Shown one piece after another: positions 7,450 through 13,343 of a stretch of 13,343 nucleotides of DNA. The notes beneath the pieces were generated by a model. It was not told the DNA's origin. It made no database searches and saw only the letters and a program-made list of their open reading frames with translations. The DNA is taken from positions 1 to 13,343 of the forward strand of contig CAIYAN010000269.1 of assembly GCA_903924185.1 (NCBI GenBank), in the 5' to 3' direction. Position 1 is the stretch's first letter, and each line of letters opens with the position of its first letter. This DNA is from an uncultured Opitutia bacterium (GTDB lineage Bacteria; Verrucomicrobiota; Verrucomicrobiia; Opitutales; UBA953). The position numbers were made by a program, and so were the translations under genes.

Positions 7450-7828
7450 ATTTGAAGAAATTGAGGCCTGGAAGACCGCGGAGTTCATGGTCGTTAAAGT
7501 ATATGCCCTCCTGGCAGACGGTCCAGGGGCCAGAGACTGGGCGCTGAAAGACCAACTACAGCGAGCATCTGTATCTATTATGTGTAATATCGCCGAAGGC
7601 TTTGAGAGCCGATCGGACCGTACATTCTACGACATGCTCCGCCGCGCTAAAGGCTCGTGCGGTGAAGTCAGGACCTTGGTCCATATCGCCGGAAAGATTG
7701 GGTATATCTCAGAGGAAAAGGTCACTGCGATGATGCCAATCTGCCTAAAATGCTCGGGCCAACTTCAAGCCCTGATGTCACACCTGGAAACCACCCGGCC
7801 AGAAGTTCCCAGCCGAAAGCCTTGGTGA
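7433..7828 (+). CDS. Four-helix-bundle protein of the 23S rRNA intervening-sequence (S23/IVP) family
   Basis: 131 residues from GTG at 7433. No earlier start in this frame is credible: the ATG at 7402 is in another frame and soon stops. A purine-rich GGGGGAAG (7413-7420) lies 12 bases upstream, rather far. The family signature is plain: RFEEIEAWKTA at 6-16, ALKDQLQRAS at 37-46, IMCNIAEGFE at 49-58, RRAKGSCGEVRTL at 70-82, and GYIS at 90-93. Length and all-helical pattern match family proteins (Pfam 23S_rRNA_IVP, TIGR02436) of about 115-130 residues. The tail after residue ~121 is polar and ends in the element. Known: homologues are encoded in 23S rRNA intervening sequences and elsewhere, and resemble the Avd accessory protein of diversity-generating retroelements; biochemical function is unsettled. 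It is the only plus-strand gene within the operon, and its base composition looks more AT-rich than its neighbours by eye. Confidence 0.9.
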   Translation: MATITRFEEIEAWKTAEFMVVKVYALLADGPGARDWALKDQLQRASVSIMCNIAEGFESRSDRTFYDMLRRAKGSCGEVRTLVHIAGKIGYISEEKVTAMMPICLKCSGQLQALMSHLETTRPEVPSRKPW

Positions 7829-7839
7829 TCGTACCTGTC

Positions 7840-7904
7840 TTCACTTTTTCACTTTTGCACAAGCCGGAGGCGGGTTGCACTTTTACACGCTCTCACTTCC
7901 ACTC
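7840..7904 (-). repeat. Right inverted-repeat arm: array of TTNCACTT units (complement of the left arm)
   Basis: On the plus strand TTCACTTT at 7840-7847 and 7848-7855, TGCAC at 7856-7860, a spacer containing CCGGAG (7864-7869), TGCACTTT at 7876-7883, TACAC, then CACTTCCAC. Read on the minus strand the unit is AGTGNAAA, the A-form of the left arm's GGTGNAAA, so the arms face each other. The spacer's CCGGAG is the exact complement of CTCCGG (7324-7329) in the left arm. The outer part overlaps the last codons and stop of epsI (7893-7904). The arm begins 11 bp after the stop of the four-helix-bundle gene. Confidence 0.85.
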
Positions 7905-8618
7905 CCGATCTGAAAAAACTCCCAGCCCTTGTAACGCTTGCAGGAGTTCCCGGTTTGCCGGGTCAGCGAGGATTTGGTCTACCGGAAGGTTGGAGGAGAC
8001 GCGGATAAACATCTGCTCGCTCTTCTGGTTGAGGCCGTAGGTGCGGATATCCTTCCAGAGTAAAGGCAGGCGCTCGAGCCGGCCAACGAGGCCGTCGCGC
8101 CAACCCGCCGATTGCTCTTCGTATCGGTTAGGTTGGCCGTTCACGAGATGCCAGAAAGCTACGTTCTGCCGGCCACCTGAGGGAACGAGATACTGGCCAT
8201 ACTCATAAGGCAATAAGGGCCGTCCGCCGACTTGCGCGGTGACCGCGTATTTACGCTCGGTACGGATACAGCCGTTATTGACCCAGCAAGAATCGGGGTT
8301 GTGTGAACCTGCATCGACGACCGAGACCTTACCGGGCTCCCAGTAAGCGACGTAGACCAAGATGGACGTTTCCCCCCGGACGTAGATTGCTTGGGCGGCC
8401 TGGCTGAAATTTAAGATGCCTTGGACGTTCATGTTCGCGGCTTTGCCGTCCGCCACGGGGATATCGCGGCGCGTCCAGCCAGCAACGTTGCGAGGCAAGG
8501 CATCCACGACTTGGCCTGTGAAGCGGCGATCGCGATGTGAGAAATATTCCGCCGCGACCACGAGGCCGAGCAGCAGGACGAGGCAGACGGCCCCGACAAA
8601 GAGGAGGGCTTTACGCAT
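7893..8618 (-). CDS. epsI: EpsI-family exosortase-associated protein (DUF3485)
   Basis: 241 residues with one N-terminal membrane anchor (about 5-23) and a periplasmic domain. EpsI/DUF3485 marks: LPRNVAGWTRRDIPV at 41-55 and ILVYVAYWEPGKVSVVDAG at 86-104, followed by SHNPDSCWVNNG at 105-116, the His-Pro-x-x-Cys-Trp signature. Known for the family: it occurs with exosortase EpsH/XrtA in exopolysaccharide loci of PEP-CTERM-bearing Gram-negative bacteria; its molecular role is not settled. No exosortase is in the window. Its ATG abuts the stop of the acyltransferase gene with no gap. The last residues, EWK, and the TGA stop lie inside the right repeat arm of the inserted element, so the C-terminus was probably altered by it. 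Confidence 0.87.
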   Translation of the reverse strand: MRKALLFVGAVCLVLLLGLVVAAEYFSHRDRRFTGQVVDALPRNVAGWTRRDIPVADGKAANMNVQGILNFSQAAQAIYVRGETSILVYVAYWEPGKVSVVDAGSHNPDSCWVNNGCIRTERKYAVTAQVGGRPLLPYEYGQYLVPSGGRQNVAFWHLVNGQPNRYEEQSAGWRDGLVGRLERLPLLWKDIRTYGLNQKSEQMFIRVSSNLPVDQILADPANRELLQALQGLGVFSDREWK

Positions 8619-9245
8619 TTAGAGGACCCGCGCAGGGTTGCCGATAACGGTGACGCCGGCGGGCACATCTCGGATAACCACGGCTCCAGCACCTAGCGTG
8701 GCGCCGCTGCCGATGGACTGACCTGGGATAATCGAAACCCGGCTACCCATAAAAACGCGGTCGGCGACTTGCACCCGGCCCGTCACATCGCAATGCGCAC
8801 TCAACGTCGACCAGGCGCCGATTGAAGCGTCATGTCCAACCGTCGTGTGGAGGTTGAGCATGACGAAGTCGCCCAAGACAATATCGGCACTCGCGATGGC
8901 GCCGGGACAGAGAACGACCCCGTGCCCAAGTTTAACACGTTCACCGACCAACGCGCGGGGATGGATGAAAGTTAGGAAATTAGCTCCAGCGGCGAGTAAG
9001 GGTTGCAGGAGCTTTTCCTTCACCGGCGGGAGCCCAAGGCCACAGAGGTAAAGTTTGTCCGGAGCGACCACGTGGCCCGTGAGCGGCCGGACGGGGGCAA
9101 AGGAGCCGAACGACTGCAACGCTTGGGAATTATCATCGAGGAAACCCTCGAGCTCCCAAGCTTGGCCACAATCTGGGTGCTGACTTGCCCAGACATAGAG
9201 TTCACGGCCGAAGCCGCCGGCACCCACGATTAATAGTTTTTTCAT
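8619..9245 (-). CDS. PglD/NeuD-family sugar N- or O-acyltransferase
   Basis: 208 residues. It has an N-terminal Rossmann-like sugar-nucleotide domain starting KLLIVGAGGFGRE (3-15) with GFLDD at 34-38, then a left-handed beta-helix of hexapeptide repeats from ~95 to 208, ending VIRDVPAGVTVIGNPARVL. The catalytic His is probably His138 in TTVGHDASIG, corresponding to the conserved His before an acidic residue in PglD. Known for the family: transfer of an acetyl group to the 4-amino group of UDP-amino sugars (PglD) or O-acetylation of sialic acid (NeuD). Together with the aminotransferase and the PglC-like enzyme it suggests an N-acyl amino sugar as first sugar. The acyl carrier protein gene ends only 5 bp upstream, so the acyl donor may be an acyl-ACP instead of acetyl-CoA. 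Confidence 0.9.
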   Translation of the reverse strand: MKKLLIVGAGGFGRELYVWASQHPDCGQAWELEGFLDDNSQALQSFGSFAPVRPLTGHVVAPDKLYLCGLGLPPVKEKLLQPLLAAGANFLTFIHPRALVGERVKLGHGVVLCPGAIASADIVLGDFVMLNLHTTVGHDASIGAWSTLSAHCDVTGRVQVADRVFMGSRVSIIPGQSIGSGATLGAGAVVIRDVPAGVTVIGNPARVL

Positions 9246-9250
9246 AGTCG

Positions 9251-9466
9251 CTAAGGAAGGAATTTAAGGAGGTCACCGACGGTCGTACACCCACGGACTT
9301 GCGCACCTGTCACCACCAAGCCGTGCTGGGTTTCGCAATGTAAGATAACGAGCAGTACCGCCAAGGAGCCCCAGTGAGGGAGCGTCGCTAACGGCGTGTG
9401 TTCGGTGGCCCCGACGAAGACATCTACGTCGGCCTGCAGGGCCTGGAGTTTTTCGGCGGAGGTCAT
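9251..9466 (-). CDS. Small acyl carrier protein with an altered DSL motif
   Basis: 71 residues from ATG 9466-9464, overlapping the KAS stop in ATGA; the frame is open further upstream only inside the KAS gene. It matches the ACPs found in polysaccharide loci: a first helix, PLATLPHWGSLAVLLVI (25-41), a mid helix, and the closing CTTVGDLLKFL (60-70). The phosphopantetheine serine should be Ser34. The usual Asp before it (W-D-S-L) is Gly here (codon GGC, one base from GAC). Known: that Asp is strongly conserved and helps recognition by holo-ACP synthase, so the protein may be modified poorly or by a special transferase. Between KAS III and the acyltransferase genes, it should carry the acyl group for them. 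Confidence 0.82.
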   Translation of the reverse strand: MTSAEKLQALQADVDVFVGATEHTPLATLPHWGSLAVLLVILHCETQHGLVVTGAQVRGCTTVGDLLKFLP

Positions 9467-10539
9467 TTGGAATGAGGATAGGGCTGAATCGGTGCGACGA
9501 CGAGTGGGCCGAACTCCGCCGCCACGGCACCCCAAGACCACCCCACCCCATACCCGCAGAGCACGAGCTTCAGCGCACGAGAAGAAAGCGGTTCGGAGAA
9601 GGCATGAATTAAGGCGCAAGGAATCGAGGCAGAGCTCTGATTGCCGTATTGCTCGACAACTTCGCTCGGCGTCTTCTCTGCCGGGAAGCCGCACTTGCGC
9701 CCGACCGTGGAGATGACAAAGCGGTTTGCTTGGTGCAGGACCAAGCCGTCCGTCGCCGCGACCGTATAATGGGCGTGACGCATGACGGCGGCCACCGCGG
9801 GGGGCGCTTGGCGGAGCGAAAAGTTAAACACTTCCCCGCCCTGCATGGCCAAATTGGCGGCATGACGGACGTTGCCGTCCAAGTCAGGAATCTCCGTCAA
9901 GGGCTTGCAGTCGTGCGGCATTCGCGCACCGCCTTGAGGAACGATGATGGCATTTGCGCCCGCGCCGTCGGCGCCTAACTCAAAATGCCACGCGGCCGAT
10001 ATGCCCGTGCGTTCAATCAACGCGGCCGAACCGGCATCGCCGAAGAGTGGATCTGCCGAACGATCTCGCGGATGGGTCAACCGCGAGAGCGTATCGCCGG
10101 CACACAACAGCACGCGGGCGGCGCCCCCATGCGCACAGAGGAGTGCGGCCTGCTGGAGTCCGTAGACCCATCCGGAGCAACCGAGTGATAGGTCGAACGC
10201 GGCGGCGCCCGTCGCAAGGCCCAAGCGGCCATGCAGTAAAGAGGCGTTATTGGGCTGAGAATGGTCGGGGGTCTGCGTGACGAAAATCACGGCGTCGATG
10301 GAGGAGGCATCCAAGCCCGAGGCGTCTAATAAGCGTCGGGCGGCGTCTTCGCAGAGGTCCATGGCCGTGATGCCAGGCGCGGCTACCTTACGTTCACGTA
10401 AACCAACCGTTTGCGCGGTCCGCTCTAGCATCACCCGGTCGAGGCCTAAGGCTAGGCCATCCGCGATAAAATCGCGAGTCAGCGAACCAGTAGATACGGC
10501 GAGCCCGGCTAGACGGACGTTAGAGATGGAACTTTGCAT
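9463..10539 (-). CDS. KAS III-like 3-oxoacyl-ACP synthase (FabH family)
   Basis: 358 residues from ATG 10539-10537 (MQSSISNVRLAG), 7 bp after the amidotransferase stop; the longer open frame starts inside that gene and is not used. The thiolase-fold catalytic triad is complete: Cys121 in DLSLGCSGWVYGL, His269 in LVLHQANRF and Asn300 in YGNQSSASIP; the closing GYGVGWSWGA (329-338) is the family's glycine-rich end. Known for the family: Claisen condensation of an acyl-CoA with malonyl-ACP; relatives in sugar clusters make short acyl-ACPs for sugar acylation. It overlaps the ACP gene by 4 bp, indicating tight coupling. A ketoreductase, needed if the product were a 3-hydroxyacyl group, is not in the window. 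Confidence 0.9.
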   Translation of the reverse strand: MQSSISNVRLAGLAVSTGSLTRDFIADGLALGLDRVMLERTAQTVGLRERKVAAPGITAMDLCEDAARRLLDASGLDASSIDAVIFVTQTPDHSQPNNASLLHGRLGLATGAAAFDLSLGCSGWVYGLQQAALLCAHGGAARVLLCAGDTLSRLTHPRDRSADPLFGDAGSAALIERTGISAAWHFELGADGAGANAIIVPQGGARMPHDCKPLTEIPDLDGNVRHAANLAMQGGEVFNFSLRQAPPAVAAVMRHAHYTVAATDGLVLHQANRFVISTVGRKCGFPAEKTPSEVVEQYGNQSSASIPCALIHAFSEPLSSRALKLVLCGYGVGWSWGAVAAEFGPLVVAPIQPYPHSK

Positions 10540-10546
10540 GGTGAAA

Positions 10547-12448
10547 TTATCGTTGAGCGAATTGCCGAAGCCAGGACTCGATACACAGCACCCCCAGTAA
10601 AGGGTAAGTGGCGTCGACTTCGCCCCGGCGGTCGGCATCCAGCAAGGCAATCACGCCAGCCCCCGTGAAAACCCCTGTGCCGTCGAGTCGGCCTTCCGCG
10701 GCCAGACGACGGAGCTGCGGTCCATAGACTTCGTGGAAGAAACCGCGGAGCGGCAGGCCAAAGCCGGCCTTCGGTCGGTCGAGGACTTCGTTGGGCACGA
10801 GGCCGCGCAAGGCGCGACGGAAGAGATACTTGGTTTCGCCCCCATGGATGCGTTGCTTGTCCGTGAGCCTTTCGGCAAACGAAGCGAGGTCAGCGTCGAG
10901 CAGTGGAACGCGAATCTCCACCCCACACGCCATGCCCATCTTGTCCTTATAATTAAGGTTATGGCTCGCGAGGAAGAAGCTGCGATCGAGATGAAGCATC
11001 CGACTCAATCGTGTCACTCCCTCTGGCAAGTTGGCCAGCGAGCCCGTCAGGAGATCTGTAGACCGGCGGTGCCCGAGAGTTTCACGGAAATCCGCCCCCA
11101 GCATCGGCAGCATGGCCTCATGCCCCAGCCAGAGGAAATAGCTCGCGAGACGCTCATCGGGTTCCGCATCCGCATGCGCGAACAATTTACTCAGTCGGCG
11201 GGAGAGTGGGTTCGTCTGTGAGTTACCTGAGGTCAACTGACGTAACCCCGCCCGGAGCGGTTTAGGCCACCAGCCCCAGTAGCGCTCAGACTGCAAAGCT
11301 TGGTGGCGCCGGTAACCGCTAAAAAGATCGTCGCCGCCCGCACCAGAAAGAAGGACTTTCACGCCACGCTCTCGGGCCGCCCGACTGATAGCGTACGTCA
11401 TGAACGCTGCTGGATCGGGTGTCGGTTCATCCAGCATCCAGACCAAGCGGTCCACGTCCTGAATCGCGGCGGACTCTTGGCTGACCGCGTACAAAGGGAT
11501 GCCCAAGCGTTTCGCCGCTAATTGAGCGTAAGGAAAATCATCCGCAATCCCCTCCTTACCTCGGAGGCTTTCAATTGGTGACGCCACCGTGAAGCATGGA
11601 TAGCGAGACCCCTCACCGAGCGCTTGGACGGAGAGGACCGCCAGCGCCGTCGAGTCGACGCCCCCGGAAAGAAAGCCCCCAATGGGTACATCCGATACCA
11701 ATTGCCGGCGCACCGCCTGCTGCAGGTAAGAGCGACAGGCTTCGACCGCGTCGACCGTGCTGAGGTCGTGCGGACCTTGTTCATTGGGACGGGCTGCGAA
11801 CCGGCGGATAACGGACGCGGTACCGTCTTTCCATTCCATGATTTCGCCCGGCTGCAACTTACGCACCCCCAGCGCAGGCGTCAGGTCAGCGGGCGCATAA
11901 AGCAAAGTCAGGTAAGATGCGATGGCGACGGGGTCAGGGGACCAATCGATACCGGGCACCGGCCGGAGTGCCTTGATTTCGGAAGCGAAGGCGTAGCCGG
12001 CCGCGGTGCGAGTCCAATAGAGCGGCTTCACGCCAGCGGCGTCGCGGACTAAAATCATCCGGCGCTCCGCCGGAAACCAAGCGGCGAAGGCAAAGATGCC
12101 GTTCAGCCAAGGCAGACATTTCTCGCCGAAGCGCGCCAGTAATTCAACGAGTACTTCCGTGTCGCTCGACCCACGGAAAGTCACCCCTTCACTGGTGAGG
12201 CGATCCCGTAGTTCGCGGAAGTTATAGATCTCCCCGTTAAAAGTCACCACCACCCGGCGGTCGGCCGACGCCATCGGTTGTGCCCCCGCTGGGGACAGGT
12301 CGATAATCGCTAAGCGCGCATGCGCTAGGCCGACGCGCCCTTCCGCCCAAGCCCCTTGGCCGTCGGGACCGCGATGCGCGATAGCTGCACCCATTTCAGG
12401 GAGCAAGGCAGGGGTAAAGTCTCCGAAGTATCCAGCGATGCCGCACAT
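10547..12448 (-). CDS. asnB: Asparagine synthase-like glutamine amidotransferase
   Basis: 633 residues. Mature Cys2 (MCGIAGYFGD) is the class II glutaminase nucleophile; AHRGPDGQG at 24-32 and FNGEIYNFREL at 70-80 complete the N-terminal domain (to ~210). The C-terminal synthetase domain has the pyrophosphate loop SGGVDST (261-267) and LSGAGGDDLFSGYRRH (367-382). Known for the family: ATP-dependent amide transfer from glutamine to a carboxylate. In polysaccharide loci such enzymes are believed to amidate uronic acids, and versions of about this length are named exosortase-system amidotransferases (TIGR03104/TIGR03108). With epsI in the same operon, a role on the polysaccharide is more likely than asparagine synthesis. 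It starts 1 bp after the upstream GT4 stop, without a Shine-Dalgarno. Confidence 0.9.
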   Translation of the reverse strand: MCGIAGYFGDFTPALLPEMGAAIAHRGPDGQGAWAEGRVGLAHARLAIIDLSPAGAQPMASADRRVVVTFNGEIYNFRELRDRLTSEGVTFRGSSDTEVLVELLARFGEKCLPWLNGIFAFAAWFPAERRMILVRDAAGVKPLYWTRTAAGYAFASEIKALRPVPGIDWSPDPVAIASYLTLLYAPADLTPALGVRKLQPGEIMEWKDGTASVIRRFAARPNEQGPHDLSTVDAVEACRSYLQQAVRRQLVSDVPIGGFLSGGVDSTALAVLSVQALGEGSRYPCFTVASPIESLRGKEGIADDFPYAQLAAKRLGIPLYAVSQESAAIQDVDRLVWMLDEPTPDPAAFMTYAISRAARERGVKVLLSGAGGDDLFSGYRRHQALQSERYWGWWPKPLRAGLRQLTSGNSQTNPLSRRLSKLFAHADAEPDERLASYFLWLGHEAMLPMLGADFRETLGHRRSTDLLTGSLANLPEGVTRLSRMLHLDRSFFLASHNLNYKDKMGMACGVEIRVPLLDADLASFAERLTDKQRIHGGETKYLFRRALRGLVPNEVLDRPKAGFGLPLRGFFHEVYGPQLRRLAAEGRLDGTGVFTGAGVIALLDADRRGEVDATYPLLGVLCIESWLRQFAQR

Positions 12449-12449
12449 G

Positions 12450-13343
12450 TTAAGTTTGTAGGCCCTGAAAAGGCTTCCCCTCGCTCAACCAAGCAAGCAG
12501 CCCCGCCAAATCATCCTGCACTTTGGTAATGGAAGCGGGGGCGGGATGCCCCGAGCACCTCGCAACGAGATCCGCGATGGACTCAGGCGAATAGGGGTCA
12601 AAGACCGCAAAGGGTTCGACCACCGCCCGAACGTACGGACGATCGGCGGCTAACACGGCACACTGGGCATCGGCCGCTTCGATTAAACCTAACCCGAAAC
12701 TTTCCACTAACGATGGATAAATCTGGTAGCCACACTGTGCGTAGATCGGGGCCGGCGGAGCGTACCCATGGTTAGTGATACGGGCACCCGCCGCCTGCAG
12801 GGTTGCGATTTCCGCCAGTATCGCTGGGTAAGCCGTAGTCACGGTGAGATGCAGGCTGGGGCGGAGCCCGCGAGCGAGCAAGAGGCGCCAGGCGCCAAGG
12901 AGCCGGTGGTGGTTCTTATGCGGGTGTGCCTCGCTGACATAGGCGAACTGATCCCACTGGCGCGCACCCGCGGACTGTAGCGCTGAACGAGAAAAGGCAA
13001 AAAATGGCTGGACGGCGACCTGGGCACGGCCCGCGATGATTGGCTGCAGGGCCGCCACCATATTGACCGTTTGGACAAGGAAAGTGTCAGTGTTGCGAGC
13101 GTAGTGACGAATATAGGCCATCTTCAAACGGGCGATACGTCGATCACGGGCTGACTGCTGCGGATACTCCTCGCAGAAAAGGAGATTGTGAAAATACGTT
13201 GCCGTGGGCACCGGCAACTTAAGCAGGGGCGGAACGTTGCCAAAGCAAAGCACCCGTGAGAAATCCTGCCCATGAGCTTGGTAAAAGCGGCGACGGGCGA
13301 AATGATCAGGCGCCGCATCGTAGACCTTACAACCGGCCGTATC
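12450..13343 (-). CDS. GT4-family glycosyltransferase, N-terminus beyond window edge
   Basis: The frame is open from the stop (12452-12450) to the right edge, giving 297 residues of the C-terminal part; a GTG at 13253 is inside the gene and is not the true start, since sensible protein (YDAAPDHFARRRFYQ) continues upstream of it. It has a GT-B fold: part of the N-terminal domain with a KLPVPTATYFHNLLF segment, then the donor domain DQFAYVSEAHPHKNHHRLLGAW, and the EX7E motif in YPSLVESFGLGLIEAAD. Known for the family: retaining glycosyl transfer from a nucleotide sugar. It is the most upstream operon gene visible, 1 bp before the amidotransferase gene, so the operon promoter lies outside the window. 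Confidence 0.88.
   Translation of the reverse strand, partial: DTAGCKVYDAAPDHFARRRFYQAHGQDFSRVLCFGNVPPLLKLPVPTATYFHNLLFCEEYPQQSARDRRIARLKMAYIRHYARNTDTFLVQTVNMVAALQPIIAGRAQVAVQPFFAFSRSALQSAGARQWDQFAYVSEAHPHKNHHRLLGAWRLLLARGLRPSLHLTVTTAYPAILAEIATLQAAGARITNHGYAPPAPIYAQCGYQIYPSLVESFGLGLIEAADAQCAVLAADRPYVRAVVEPFAVFDPYSPESIADLVARCSGHPAPASITKVQDDLAGLLAWLSEGKPFQGLQT

Larger units (their letters stand above)
7297..7904 (+). mobile_element. Candidate S23/IVP-type insertion element between epsI and the aminotransferase gene
   Basis: Every other junction in this nine-gene minus-strand operon is a 4-bp overlap or a gap of 0-7 bp; here it is 607 bp, and the gap holds a single gene in the opposite direction bounded by inverted repeat arrays. 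This layout (inverted ends, one four-helix-bundle gene, interruption of a compact operon) fits an inserted element. It recalls the intervening sequences found in 23S rRNA genes of some bacteria, whose ends pair into a stem around the same protein family, but no rRNA is nearby. No transposase is present and no clean target duplication is visible at the outer ends, so mobility is inferred. A different possibility is a long-resident regulatory cassette. Confidence 0.5.

Noticed and set aside
7294..7488. Minus-strand open frame of 64 residues across the left repeat arm
   Set aside because: It overlaps the start of the four-helix-bundle gene and its C-terminal half is read from the repeat array. 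It includes the Leu-Gly-Val-Phe match to EpsI, which I report as a DNA repeat and not as a gene.
7297..7904. Diversity-generating retroelement with the four-helix-bundle protein as Avd
   Set aside because: No reverse transcriptase, template repeat or variable repeat is visible, and the protein shows the S23/IVP signature.

Overview
Thirteen protein genes, no rRNA, tRNA or CRISPR. The mix of families points to Verrucomicrobiota, perhaps an opitute-like lineage: a DUF4838 secreted protein, a Tat-exported Glyco_hydro_cc enzyme, a free-standing EpsI exosortase-associated protein in a polysaccharide locus, fairly GC-rich coding DNA, and almost no Shine-Dalgarno motifs before the starts. This assignment is inference from gene content, not a search result.

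Layout. At 1-584 (minus) is the N-terminal part of a secreted glycosyl hydrolase, cut by the window edge. It diverges from a plus-strand pair: a secreted DUF4838 protein (668-2983) and, 2 bp later, a PglC-type initiating sugar-phosphate transferase (2986-3582). The 83 bp between the divergent genes hold an operator-like inverted repeat and a promoter whose geometry predicts a leaderless mRNA. From the right edge to 3674 runs one long minus-strand operon with tiny gaps or ATGA overlaps: GT4 glycosyltransferase (partial), AsnB-like amidotransferase, KAS III-like synthase, acyl carrier protein, PglD/NeuD-type acyltransferase, EpsI, [interruption], PglE-type aminotransferase, Wzx flippase and a second GT4, ending at an intrinsic terminator (3599-3621).

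The genes fit a Wzx-dependent surface or exopolysaccharide locus. Aminotransferase and acyltransferase would make an N-acylated amino sugar, with KAS III and ACP possibly supplying the acyl group. The PglC-like enzyme would load the first sugar on undecaprenyl phosphate, the GT4s extend it, the AsnB-like protein may amidate a uronic acid, and Wzx flips the unit. A C4,6-dehydratase, polymerase and exosortase are not in the window.

The most interesting object is the interruption. Between epsI and the aminotransferase gene the operon is broken by about 607 bp holding a four-helix-bundle protein gene of the 23S rRNA intervening-sequence (S23/IVP) family in the opposite orientation. It is bracketed by inverted arrays of an 8-bp unit, RGTGNAAA on the left and its complement on the right. 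The arms can pair into a long stem around the gene, resembling an rRNA intervening sequence but outside rRNA. The right arm supplies the stop codon of epsI. I regard it as a candidate undescribed mobile or RNA-processing element.
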